From Desulfobacterium sp. (GTDB taxonomy: Bacteria; Desulfobacterota; Desulfobacteria; Desulfobacterales; Desulfobacteraceae), in the NCBI GenBank assembly GCA_030145245.1, contig JAQYWC010000069.1, positions 1 to 64,000 of the forward strand: a stretch of 64,000 bases of DNA, written 5' to 3'. Below are positions 17,307 to 25,379 of this stretch, piece by piece; positions within the stretch are counted from its first letter, which is position 1, and every line of letters begins with the position of its first letter. The notes below the pieces were generated by a model. The model was not told where the DNA came from, ran no database searches, and worked only from the letters and a program-made list of their open reading frames with translations. The position numbers were made by a program, and so were the translations under genes.

Positions 17307-17477
17307 AAGTTTGCGGTTAGGGAATCCGGGCCGGTAAAATCGTCCTGGTGCCCGTTTTTGGTAGGTTGTTGAATTTGTTCCATTTGTGTTGTATCGTGTT
17401 ATTGGTGTTTATGGTAAAAAAAAGCTTGTCATTTGGTGCGGCCCTGTGGTACTGATCTTTCGCGAAACTGGTAAATC

Positions 17478-17554
17478 ACCGCACAACGGCGTGGGGTGTT
17501 ATGCAAACGATGAAGCTTGCTGTCAGGAGGAACCTCCTGTTGCAAGCCTTTTTT
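17478..17554 (+). promoter_or_regulatory. ANTAR two-hairpin antitermination leader of eutS
   Basis: Hairpin P1 is 17478-17497: arms ACCGCAC/GTGGGGT with one mismatch around the six-base loop AACGGC, which has the A1 and G4 that ANTAR proteins recognise. P2 is 17503-17520: GCAAAC/GCTTGC with one mismatch and a GATGAA loop, so it keeps G4 but not A1. The right arm of P2 is the left arm of the terminator at 17515-17554, so the two structures exclude each other. Binding of phosphorylated EutV would favour P1/P2 and allow transcription into eutS. Confidence 0.75.
17515..17554 (+). terminator. Attenuator upstream of eutS
   Basis: GCTTGC and CAGGAGG (17515-17530) pair with CCTCCTG and GCAAGC (17533-17547) around an AA loop with small internal bulges, followed by a six-T run. 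It lies 40 bases before the eutS start and shares its left arm with ANTAR hairpin P2. Confidence 0.85.
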
Positions 17555-17594
17555 ATTTTATAGGTCTGGTACCCAAAAAGAGGACGAGGAAGAG

Positions 17595-17942
17595 ATGGCG
17601 GAACAAGAAAAACAGCGGATGATTCAGGAGTATGTCCCGGGTAAGCAGTTGACCCTGATTCATGTCATCGCCAATCCTCGGGCTTCTGTCTGTATGAACC
17701 TGGGGCTGGACGACGAGTGCGGGGCCATTGGTATTTTGACCATCACCCCGGGGGAAGCTGTGATCATTGCCGCCGATGTTGCAACAAAGGCGGCAGGCGT
17801 GGAGATCGGTTTCCTCGACAGATTCGGAGGTTCCCTGGTTATCACCGGGGATGTGGCAAGCGTGGAGTCTGGCATGGCCGAGGTCGCGAACTTTTTTGAG
17901 ACCGGGTTGGAATTTTCGTCAGTGCCGATTACCCGCTCCTGA
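17595..17942 (+). CDS. eutS: Microcompartment shell protein EutS
   Basis: 115 residues, the usual size for EutS. Sequence features such as [35 protein letters not shown] and [16 protein letters not shown] fit the circularly permuted BMC domain that forms bent hexamers. The ATG at 17595 has a GAGGAAG ribosome site; longer upstream frames run through the attenuator and are rejected. It opens the ethanolamine locus and is controlled by the ANTAR leader, with the regulators eutV and eutW directly downstream. Confidence 0.93.
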   Translation: MAEQEKQRMIQEYVPGKQLTLIHVIANPRASVCMNLGLDDECGAIGILTITPGEAVIIAADVATKAAGVEIGFLDRFGGSLVITGDVASVESGMAEVANFFETGLEFSSVPITRS

Positions 17943-17986
17943 ACCAGTCCCTGGGAAGTGTTCTGATTCCCATGAGGAGGAAGTCA

Positions 17987-18556
17987 ATGGGAAAAAAAAT
18001 TGTAATAGCCGATGATGAGCCGATCACACGGATGGATGTCCGTGAGATTCTGGAAAATGCCGGCTACACCGTCCTCGGAGAAGCCTCAGATGGCTTCGAT
18101 GCCGTGGAACTTTGTAAAAAGTACACCCCTGATCTGGTGTTGCTTGACATCAAGATGCCTTTGCTGGACGGCCTTAAGGCGTCCCAGATCATCCGGGATC
18201 AAAAACTTGCCAAGGGGGTTCTTTTGATCACGGCCTACAGCGGCAAGGAGTTTGTTGACCAGGCCAAGGAGGCCGGGGTGATGGGATATGTTGTAAAGCC
18301 CATCCGGGAAGAGTCTTTGCTGCCCATGGTTGAGGTGGCCATTGCCAAGGGCGAAGAGCTGGACCAGATGAGCCGGGAGATCGACCGGGCCAAGGATCAG
18401 CTTGAGAGCAGAAAGCTCATCGAAAAGGCCAAAGGGCTTCTGATGAAGCAGCAGAATGTCAGCGAAGAGGAGGCCTTTCAGATGATCCGTAAGATCTGTA
18501 TGGATAAACGATGCTCCATGAAGGAGATAGCCAAGATTATTCTGATGAATAATTAA
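17987..18556 (+). CDS. eutV: Response regulator EutV with ANTAR RNA-binding domain
   Basis: 189 residues. The receiver domain has the acidic pair Asp9/Asp10, phosphoacceptor Asp54 in LLDIKMP and a later Lys in VVKP. A coiled linker follows, then a C-terminal ANTAR domain (about 130-189) with the pattern LIEKAKGLLMKQQNVSEEEA. In Enterococcus and Listeria, phosphorylated EutV dimers bind paired hairpins in nascent eut RNA and stop terminators forming. Two such leaders occur here, before eutS and eutA. The start has a strong GAGGAGG site. EutW, the partner kinase, follows by 13 bases. Confidence 0.94.
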   Translation: MGKKIVIADDEPITRMDVREILENAGYTVLGEASDGFDAVELCKKYTPDLVLLDIKMPLLDGLKASQIIRDQKLAKGVLLITAYSGKEFVDQAKEAGVMGYVVKPIREESLLPMVEVAIAKGEELDQMSREIDRAKDQLESRKLIEKAKGLLMKQQNVSEEEAFQMIRKICMDKRCSMKEIAKIILMNN

Positions 18557-18569
18557 CGGTACCCACGCC

Positions 18570-19997
18570 ATGATAAACAAGCTTTGCCGGGAACATACCA
18601 ATCTTACCCCGGGAGATATCAGAAAGATCAACGAGGTGGCAAACAACCTCCAGTCCATTGCCGACCTCATGGGGGCCGATCTCTTCATCGACTGCATCAC
18701 CCGTGATCCTGATATGGCCATTGTCGTGGCCCAGGCCAAGCCCACCAATAAGCCTTCCATATATAAGGGGGGGGTGGTTGGGGAGTTTGCCCATCGCAAC
18801 AACGAGCCTGCAGTTTTGAGAACCCTTGGCATCGGCATGCCCACCACGGACATGATGGCACGGACCCAGGAGAACCGGGACGTGATGCAGGACGTCTCTG
18901 CAATCAAGAACGATGGGGGGCTGGTCATAGGGGTGTTGATCGCCGAGACCGATGTCACTGAGCACATCCGGGCCAAAAGAACTCTGTCCATGCTTTCGAG
19001 AACCACGGAACAACTCACAGAGACCCTGATCTCCACCCGGCACAAGGAGCACGGCATTCCCTACCATGTCACGGACGGCATTATCATGTTCAGTCCCCAG
19101 GGCGTTGCCACCTATGCAAACCCGGTTGCCAGGGAGATATACAAAAAGCTCGGGTACATCAATAATATAGAGGGGCTGGAGTTCTCCAACATGGCCCTGG
19201 ACGACACCAGCTTTGAGACCATCCTTGAAAAAAAGCAGATCAACGCAAGCGAGGTCAGGCTCGGTAACCTCATTCTTAATGTCAAATATGCGGTGATGAA
19301 AAACAGGGATCGTGATGTTGCCGGGGCAGTGATGCTCCTCCGGGATGAGACCGATGCCAAGGCAAAGGAGAAGGAGCTTATCCTTAAGTCCGTTGCCATC
19401 AAGGAGATTCATCACCGGGTAAAGAACAATCTCCAGACCATTGCAAGCCTGTTGAGGCTGCAATCGAGAAGGATCGACGACCAGGGGGCCAAGGCAGCAT
19501 TCAAGGAGAGTATCAGCCGGGTGCTGAGCATTGCGGCCACCCATGAGATCCTGGCCCAGAACGGGGTTGACGACGTGGACTTAAAGACCATGCTCGGGCG
19601 GATCAAGAGCGGAATCCTGGGGCACGGCCACGCTGCCGGCAAGAATATCACGGTCACCATCCAGGGCGACACCTTTGAAACCGATTCCGATACCGCCACC
19701 TCCATCGCCCTTGTGGTGAACGAGGTGATCCAGAACAGCCTGAAATACGCTTTCCCAGGCCGGGACAAAGGCTTAATCATTGTTGAACTCCACAAGGGAA
19801 CCATGTACTCAAACATCTCCATCACCGATGATGGCGTTGGATTTGACGTGGATGAAGAGAAGCGATCCTCATCCCTGGGGAGCAGGATCATCCGCCAGAT
19901 TGTGACTGACAAGCTCAAGGGGAATTTCTCCATGGAGTCCACAGAGAGAGGGACCAAAGTGTTGTTTGATTTCCTTCTGGACCGGGACGGACCATAA
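18570..19997 (+). CDS. eutW: Ethanolamine sensor histidine kinase EutW
   Basis: 475 residues with no membrane segments, so it senses in the cytosol. The N-terminal ~140 residues form the sensory domain common in EutW-like kinases, a PAS-like region follows, and the H-box IKEIHHRVKNNLQT (His near 281) is of the HisKA_2 type. The ATPase part shows NEVIQNSLKYAF and the glycine boxes DDGVGFD and GSRIIRQIV. Known EutW proteins autophosphorylate with ethanolamine and pass phosphate to EutV. A 276-base leader with a second ANTAR site separates it from eutA. Confidence 0.92.
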   Translation: MINKLCREHTNLTPGDIRKINEVANNLQSIADLMGADLFIDCITRDPDMAIVVAQAKPTNKPSIYKGGVVGEFAHRNNEPAVLRTLGIGMPTTDMMARTQENRDVMQDVSAIKNDGGLVIGVLIAETDVTEHIRAKRTLSMLSRTTEQLTETLISTRHKEHGIPYHVTDGIIMFSPQGVATYANPVAREIYKKLGYINNIEGLEFSNMALDDTSFETILEKKQINASEVRLGNLILNVKYAVMKNRDRDVAGAVMLLRDETDAKAKEKELILKSVAIKEIHHRVKNNLQTIASLLRLQSRRIDDQGAKAAFKESISRVLSIAATHEILAQNGVDDVDLKTMLGRIKSGILGHGHAAGKNITVTIQGDTFETDSDTATSIALVVNEVIQNSLKYAFPGRDKGLIIVELHKGTMYSNISITDDGVGFDVDEEKRSSSLGSRIIRQIVTDKLKGNFSMESTERGTKVLFDFLLDRDGP

Positions 19998-20152
19998 ACT
20001 GATAAACGGGGGCAGGCTTTTTTTATTGTCTTTACACTTTGCAGCCCGGCCGGACCAGGCTCAATAAAGAAAGCCTGACCCCATGTGAAATATACTTGGG
20101 CAATATGCTAATAAGCTAAGCCTGACCCTGATCGGTAGAATACATTTTGTGT

Positions 20153-20234
20153 CTTGTACAACGGCGTACAGGACTTTTTGAGGCAACGAAGCCTGACACT
20201 GGGGAGAGATTCTCTCCGGTGCCGGGCTTTTTTT
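20153..20234 (+). promoter_or_regulatory. ANTAR two-hairpin antitermination leader of eutA
   Basis: P1 at 20153-20172 is a 7-bp stem (CTTGTAC/GTACAGG, one G-T) with loop AACGGC, the same loop as in the eutS leader. P2 at 20181-20194 is AGGC/GCCT with loop AACGAA. Both loops are six bases with A1 and G4, as required by EutV-type ANTAR domains. The right arm of P2 (20191-20194) is also the base of the terminator at 20191-20234. This is a textbook arrangement for ethanolamine-dependent antitermination. Confidence 0.85.
20191..20234 (+). terminator. Attenuator upstream of eutA
   Basis: A long hairpin from GCC at 20191 to GGC ending at 20227, with inner GGAGA/TCTCC and CAC/GTG helices and internal mismatches, followed by seven T. 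It ends 39 bases before eutA and competes with ANTAR hairpin P2. Confidence 0.82.
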
Positions 20235-20273
20235 ATGCAATCACCCAAGAGAGAAAGGCAACAGGACAAGGGA

Positions 20274-21707
20274 ATGAAGGAAACGGTTTTAAGCGCAGGT
20301 ATCGATATCGGTACCTCCACCACCCAGCTTGTATTCAGCAAAATTTCTTTGGAAAACATGGCATCCATGATGTCTGTTCCAAGGATTCAAATTGTTGACA
20401 AGGAAGTGGTCTATCGAAGCGATATCCATTTCACCCCACTGGTTTCCAAGATCGAGATCGATGCCAGGGCCGTTCGTACCATTGTGGAGCAGGAGTATGC
20501 CAAGGCCGGTGTAACTCCGGACCAGGTCCAGACAGGGGCTGTGATCATCACCGGAGAGACTGCCCGGAAGCAGAATGCCTCCGAGGTGCTTTCAATGTTG
20601 AGCGGTCTTGCCGGCGAGTTTGTGGTTGCAACGGCCGGTCCCTCCCTTGAAGGAATCATTGCCGGTAAGGGTGCCAATGCCCAGCAGGAGTCCAAGAAAC
20701 GGGGGGCGACCATCGCCAACCTGGATATCGGGGGCGGTACCACCAACATTGCGGTGTTCAACAACGGTGAGGTGATCGACACGGCCTGCCTGGACATCGG
20801 CGGCCGGCTCATCCGTTTCTCTGGCGATAATTCAAAGGTGGCCTATTGTTCCGATAAGATGGGATGCCTGACCCGGTCCATGGGTCTTGACGCAGATGAG
20901 GGCACCCCCATTTCCCATGGGGCCATCGAGGCCATTTCCCAGCGGATGGCCGGTATCCTGGAAGAGGTGGTCGGGGTTGTGCCTGCCACGGGTGAGCTTG
21001 CAACCATGGTAACGGACAAGGACCTGAAACGGGACTACGCCATCGACTACATCACCTTTTCCGGCGGGGTTGCCGACTGCATCACCACCAATTGTGATGG
21101 CAACGATTTCGAATTCAACGATCTTGGACGGTTTCTCGGACGTGCCATTGCAAAATCGAGGATCTTCACAGAAAAGCAGGTGCTTGAGTCTGCTGAGACC
21201 ATCCGGGCAACGGTGGTGGGGGCAGGGTCCCACACCACGGATATAAGCGGAAGCACCGTCACCTTTAACGATGATGCGCTTCCGGTTCAGAACGTCCCCA
21301 TCCTCAAGCTTTCAGAAGAGGATGAGGCAAAACCCCTTGAAACCTGGGGCCGGACCATCGCTGAAAAGGTGGAATGGTTCAGGCTGAAGGAGGAGCACCA
21401 GACGCCGGCCCTTGCCTTTAAAGGGTTCGATGACATTAGTTTCGAGGGCATTCAGCTCCTGGCCAGTGCCATCATCCAGGGAATGGCTTCTGTCATGAAT
21501 GATAAGGTGCCCCTGATCGTTGTTGTTGAATGCGATCTTGCAAAGGTGCTTGGGCAGACCCTCAAGGCACAGCTTGATTTTAAGAAAGATGTCATCTGTA
21601 TCGACACGGTCAAGGTGGAAAACGGCGATTACATTGATATCGGCCAGGGCCTTGCCGGCGGCAAGGTTGTCCCGGTTATCGTGAAAACACTGCTCTTTGG
21701 CTATTAA
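20274..21707 (+). CDS. eutA: Ethanolamine ammonia-lyase reactivase EutA
   Basis: About 477 residues from the ATG at 20274; the frame upstream runs through the attenuator. The N-terminal AGIDIGTSTTQLVFS and the later NLDIGGGTTNIAVF are actin-like ATPase phosphate loops, and YITFSGGVADC fits the adenosine motif. EutA uses ATP to expel damaged cobalamin from ethanolamine ammonia-lyase. It lies just before eutB, with 21 bases between. Length matches the family. Confidence 0.94.
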   Translation: MKETVLSAGIDIGTSTTQLVFSKISLENMASMMSVPRIQIVDKEVVYRSDIHFTPLVSKIEIDARAVRTIVEQEYAKAGVTPDQVQTGAVIITGETARKQNASEVLSMLSGLAGEFVVATAGPSLEGIIAGKGANAQQESKKRGATIANLDIGGGTTNIAVFNNGEVIDTACLDIGGRLIRFSGDNSKVAYCSDKMGCLTRSMGLDADEGTPISHGAIEAISQRMAGILEEVVGVVPATGELATMVTDKDLKRDYAIDYITFSGGVADCITTNCDGNDFEFNDLGRFLGRAIAKSRIFTEKQVLESAETIRATVVGAGSHTTDISGSTVTFNDDALPVQNVPILKLSEEDEAKPLETWGRTIAEKVEWFRLKEEHQTPALAFKGFDDISFEGIQLLASAIIQGMASVMNDKVPLIVVVECDLAKVLGQTLKAQLDFKKDVICIDTVKVENGDYIDIGQGLAGGKVVPVIVKTLLFGY

Positions 21708-21728
21708 AATATTTAGAAGGAATAGACA

Positions 21729-23093
21729 ATGCGATTAAAAACAAAACTGTTCGGAACCCTTTATGAGTTCAAGGATCTCAACGAGGTCATGGCGAAGGCC
21801 AACGAGGAAAAGTCCGGCGATCAGCTTGCCGGGGTGGCCGCCACATCCGTAACCGAGATGATTGCCGCCAAGGAGGTTCTGAGCGAGATCACCCTCAAGG
21901 ATCTCAGGAACAATCCTGCGGTTCCCTATGAAATCGACGAGGTTACCCGGATCATCCAGGACCAGGTCAACGAGCGGATCTATCGTGAGATCCAGAACTG
22001 GACCGTTGCCGAATTCCGGGAGTGGATCCTGAGCCACAGCACCACATCCAAGGATATCGCCCGTATCTCCAGGGGTCTCACCTCTGAGATGGTGGCAGCC
22101 GTTGCCAAGGTGATGTCCAACATGGATCTGATCTATGCCGCTAAAAAAATCCGGGTTACCGCCCACTGCAACACCACCATTGGCGAGGCAGGCACCCTGG
22201 GTTTCAGGCTCCAGCCTAACCATACCACCGACGACATCGATGGTATCCGGATCTCCCTGTTTGAGGGATTGAGCTATGGTATCGGTGATGCGGTTATCGG
22301 TCTCAACCCGGTTAACGACACCGTGGATTCGGTTTCCAACGTTCTCAAGATGTTCCAGGAGATCAAAGAGACCCACAACATTCCCACCCAGAACTGTGTG
22401 CTTGCCCATGTGAAGACCCAGATGGATGCCGTTAAAAACGGTGCTCCCTCTGACATGATCTTCCAGAGTATTGCCGGCAGCGAAAAGGGCAACACCGCCT
22501 TTGGTCTTGACGGTGCGATAATGGCCGAGGCCCAGGATCTCATGCTCAGGGAGGGTACATCCACCGGCCCCAACGTCATCTATTTTGAGACCGGCCAGGG
22601 CTCCGAGCTCTCCAGTGAAGCCCACCACGGGGTCGACCAGGTGACAATGGAGGCAAGATGCTACGGTTTTGCAAAGAAATACAATCCTTTCCTCGTCAAC
22701 ACGGTTGTCGGATTTATCGGGCCAGAGTACCTCTATGACAGCAAGCAGGTGACAAGGGCCGGTCTTGAGGATCACTTCATGGGTAAGCTCACCGGCGTTC
22801 CCATGGGCGTTGATGCCTGCTACACCAACCACATGAAGACCGACCAGAATGATATTGAGAACCTGGCCGTGCTCCTTGGCGCTGCCGGATGCACCTATTT
22901 CATGGGAATTCCCCAGGGTGACGACATCATGCTCAACTACCAGTGCACCGGTTACCACGATGCTTCAAGCCTGAGAGAGCTTCTGGGTCTTACTCCGGTC
23001 AAGGAGTTTGCTGACTGGCTTGAGACCATGGGTATCTATGAGAACGGACGACTGAGCGCCAGGGCCGGAGATGCCTCCCTCTTTATCAAATAG
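21729..23093 (+). CDS. eutB: Ethanolamine ammonia-lyase large subunit EutB
   Basis: 454 residues, the usual length. The TIM-barrel enzyme shows TAHCNTTIGEAGTLGFRLQ, GLNPVNDTVDSV, FETGQGSELSSEAHHGVDQ and GVDACYTNHMKTDQND, conserved stretches that line the substrate and adenosylcobalamin pocket. With EutC it splits ethanolamine to acetaldehyde and ammonia inside the microcompartment. An AGAAGGAATAG site lies before the start. EutC follows after 24 bases. Confidence 0.96.
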   Translation: MRLKTKLFGTLYEFKDLNEVMAKANEEKSGDQLAGVAATSVTEMIAAKEVLSEITLKDLRNNPAVPYEIDEVTRIIQDQVNERIYREIQNWTVAEFREWILSHSTTSKDIARISRGLTSEMVAAVAKVMSNMDLIYAAKKIRVTAHCNTTIGEAGTLGFRLQPNHTTDDIDGIRISLFEGLSYGIGDAVIGLNPVNDTVDSVSNVLKMFQEIKETHNIPTQNCVLAHVKTQMDAVKNGAPSDMIFQSIAGSEKGNTAFGLDGAIMAEAQDLMLREGTSTGPNVIYFETGQGSELSSEAHHGVDQVTMEARCYGFAKKYNPFLVNTVVGFIGPEYLYDSKQVTRAGLEDHFMGKLTGVPMGVDACYTNHMKTDQNDIENLAVLLGAAGCTYFMGIPQGDDIMLNYQCTGYHDASSLRELLGLTPVKEFADWLETMGIYENGRLSARAGDASLFIK

Positions 23094-23117
23094 GCAAGAC
23101 CAAAAGGAGATAAGATT

Positions 23118-23987
23118 TTGATTTCAGAAGATAAAATAAAAAATATCATCGCAGAGGTTTTGGGCTCCATGGCAACCGGCGACCAGGCTTCCCCAAGCCA
23201 GGCTTCCCCGGCTGCTGAAGCGTGCGAGGAGCTGTGCGACCTGACCGCCGTTGACCTTAAAAAGGAGCTCCAGGTTCCGGAGCCCGCCAACCGTGAGGCC
23301 TATCTCAAGATGAAGGCGACAACGCCTGCCAGGATCGGTATCTGGCGAGCCGGTCCACGCCCCTTGACCCGGTCGCTTCTCAGGTTCCGGGCAGACCATG
23401 CCGTTGCCCAGGACGCGGTTTTCAGCAACGTTTCCGACGAATTTGTTGAATCCATGGGGATGTTCCAGATCACCTCCTGCTGCAAGGATAAGGATCATTT
23501 CCTGACCCGTCCCGACCTTGGCAGAAAGATCGATGATGAGACCATTGCCACCCTCAAGGAGAAGTGCAAGCAGAGCCCCAGGGTTCAGGTTTACATTGCC
23601 GACGGCCTGAGCTCCACTGCCATTGAGACCAATGCAAAGGACGCCTACAGCTCCATCCTCCAGGGTTTGAAGGGCCACGGCATTGAGACCGGCACCCCCT
23701 TCTTTCTCAAGTATGGCCGGGTTCCCGCCATGGACGTGATCTCTGAAGTCCTCACCCCTGAGGTGACCGTGCTTCTGATCGGTGAACGGCCGGGTCTTGC
23801 CACAGGCGAGAGCATGAGCTGCTACATGGCCTACAAAGCTTCCACCACCATGCCCGAGGCCAACCGTACCGTGATCTCCAATATCCATAAGGGCGGAACA
23901 CCTGCTGTTGAGGCCGGTGCCCACATTGCGGACATCGTCAAGACAATGCTCGAGCAAAAGGCCAGTGGCCTGGATCTCAAACTTTAG
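23118..23987 (+). CDS. eutC: Ethanolamine ammonia-lyase small subunit EutC
   Basis: 289 residues with a TTG start and an AAGGAGAT site. After a ~45-residue linker, the body has RIGIWRAGPRPLTRSLLRFRADHA, PDLGRKIDD, VQVYIADGLSS and LIGERPGLATGESMSCYMAYK, conserved in EutC and contributing the lower cobalamin contacts. The helical N-terminus (about 1-15) before an Ala/Pro-rich linker resembles the EutC segment that targets the lyase to the shell. It works as a complex with EutB. Confidence 0.95.
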   Translation: MISEDKIKNIIAEVLGSMATGDQASPSQASPAAEACEELCDLTAVDLKKELQVPEPANREAYLKMKATTPARIGIWRAGPRPLTRSLLRFRADHAVAQDAVFSNVSDEFVESMGMFQITSCCKDKDHFLTRPDLGRKIDDETIATLKEKCKQSPRVQVYIADGLSSTAIETNAKDAYSSILQGLKGHGIETGTPFFLKYGRVPAMDVISEVLTPEVTVLLIGERPGLATGESMSCYMAYKASTTMPEANRTVISNIHKGGTPAVEAGAHIADIVKTMLEQKASGLDLKL

Positions 23988-23999
23988 GAGAAATACACT

Positions 24000-24653
24000 A
24001 TGAAAGGTGATGCACTACGCACAAGTGTCCTGAGTATCAAGCTCATTCCCAATGTCAACAATGACATGGCAAAAGAGCTGAACCTCGTAGACGGACACAA
24101 GAGCATTGGTATCTTTACCACCGATTGTGATGATGTGGGGTATTGTGCCCTGGACGATGCCACCAAAAAAGCGGAAGTTCGGGTGGCCTATGCAAAGTCC
24201 TTCTACGGCGGCGCGGACAATGCCAACACAAAGCTTGCCGGTGAGTTTATCGGTATTCTCTCCGGGCCTACCCCGGCAGAGGTGAAGAGCGGCATCGATG
24301 CAGCTGTGGACTATGTTGAAAACGATGCAACCTTCTACAGTGCAAATGAAGACGACACCATCCCTTACTTTGCCCATACCATTTCAAGGACCGGCTCCTA
24401 TCTGTCCGATACTGCAGGCATCACGGAGGGCGAGGCCCTGGCCTATCTCATCGCTCCTCCCCTTGAGGCCATGTATGCCCTGGATGTGGCCATGAAAGCT
24501 GCGGATGTACAAATGGCGGCCTTTTTCGGTCCTCCGTCAGAGACCAACTTTGGTGGCGGTCTTTTGACCGGCAGCCAGTCTGCCTGTCAGGCGGCGTGTG
24601 ATGCCTTTGCCCAGGCTGTTAAGGCCGTAGCCGACAACCCGCTGGGGTATTAG
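24000..24653 (+). CDS. eutL: Microcompartment shell protein EutL
   Basis: 217 residues with two permuted BMC domains, as in EutL pseudohexameric trimers that can open a central pore. Typical pieces are RTSVLSIKLIPNVN at the start, SIGIFTTDCDDVGYCALDDATKKA, and AAFFGPPSETNFGGGLLTG near the end. It follows eutC by 12 bases with a TTAGGAGAAA ribosome site and is followed one base later by the BMC-Rho_N gene. The role is probably gated transport of ethanolamine or cofactors across the shell. Confidence 0.95.
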   Translation: MKGDALRTSVLSIKLIPNVNNDMAKELNLVDGHKSIGIFTTDCDDVGYCALDDATKKAEVRVAYAKSFYGGADNANTKLAGEFIGILSGPTPAEVKSGIDAAVDYVENDATFYSANEDDTIPYFAHTISRTGSYLSDTAGITEGEALAYLIAPPLEAMYALDVAMKAADVQMAAFFGPPSETNFGGGLLTGSQSACQAACDAFAQAVKAVADNPLGY

Positions 24654-24654
24654 C

Positions 24655-25374
24655 ATGGACGGAAAAGCCCTGGGACTTGTGGAAACCCTCGGCCTGGTTC
24701 CTGCCATTGAGGGGGCTGATGCCGCCGTCAAATCCGCGGATGTGGAATTGAAGGAGCTGGAGATGATCGGGGCAGGTCTTATCACCATCGTCATCGTCGG
24801 GGATATTAGTGCTGTTTCCGCTGCGGTTGACGCAGGTAAGGTGGCTGCCTCACGGCTTGGAACGGTTCTGTCCACCACCGTGATAGGAAGAACCGGTGAG
24901 GGCCTTGAAACCGTGCTTGGTCCCCAGCCCGATCCGGAAAAATCTGCATCGGCATCTGTGGTACCTGCGGCTGAAACTGAGTCTCAAGCGGTTATCGGCA
25001 CGGCCCCTGCAACAGAGCCCCAAGTGCTTACCGGCACGGTCCCTGCAACAGAGCCCCAAGTGCTTACCGGTTCAGCCCCTGAAACAGTGGCTGAACCGGT
25101 AGCGAGCAAGGCCCCTGAAGCAGCGCCCGGACCGGTGGCGAGCAAGGCCCCTGTAGCAGCGGCCGAACCGGTTATCGGCAAGAGCCCTGAAAAAAAGGCT
25201 GTCGTTAAAAAAACGGTGGAACGGGCTGTGCTCAAGAACATGAGCGTCGTGAAACTGAGACAATTTGCCCGGAAGCTTCCCGGACTGCCCCTGGCACAGA
25301 AGAAGATCAAGTACGCCAGGAAGAAAGAGTTGATTGAAGCAATTGTTGAATATCATAGAAATGAGGAAAAATAA
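24655..25374 (+). CDS. EutK-like BMC domain fused to a Rho_N/SAP-like tail
   Basis: 239 residues. Residues 1 to ~88 are a single BMC domain (ALGLVETLGLVPAIEGADAA, then GDISAVSAAVDAG). A ~100-residue Pro/Ala/Thr/Glu linker with tandem repeats follows. The last ~50 residues are basic and helical (MSVVKLRQFARKLPG, then KKELIEAIVEYH), like Rho N-terminal or SAP-type nucleic-acid-binding domains. Enterobacterial EutK also joins a BMC domain to a C-terminal nucleic-acid-binding-like domain, so this is a functional analogue, though its tail is of another fold. Charge and fold suggest RNA or DNA contact, which is unproven. It sits between eutL and the aldehyde dehydrogenase gene. Confidence 0.82.
   Translation: MDGKALGLVETLGLVPAIEGADAAVKSADVELKELEMIGAGLITIVIVGDISAVSAAVDAGKVAASRLGTVLSTTVIGRTGEGLETVLGPQPDPEKSASASVVPAAETESQAVIGTAPATEPQVLTGTVPATEPQVLTGSAPETVAEPVASKAPEAAPGPVASKAPVAAAEPVIGKSPEKKAVVKKTVERAVLKNMSVVKLRQFARKLPGLPLAQKKIKYARKKELIEAIVEYHRNEEK
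24997..25068. repeat. 36-bp tandem repeat in the BMC-Rho_N linker
   Basis: Two 36-base units (24997-25032 and 25033-25068) differing by one base encode GTxPATEPQVLT twice. Looser repeats of PVASKAP follow. The in-frame expansion lengthens the linker. Confidence 0.82.
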
Positions 25375-25379
25375 CCAAA

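Noticed and set aside
17386-17622. 78-residue frame in the eutS leader
   Set aside because: Runs through the ANTAR hairpins and terminator and lacks a ribosome site; not a plausible leader peptide.
21735-22958. Minus-strand 407-residue frame
   Set aside because: Antisense shadow of eutB, Gly/Val/His-rich as expected from GC-rich complements.
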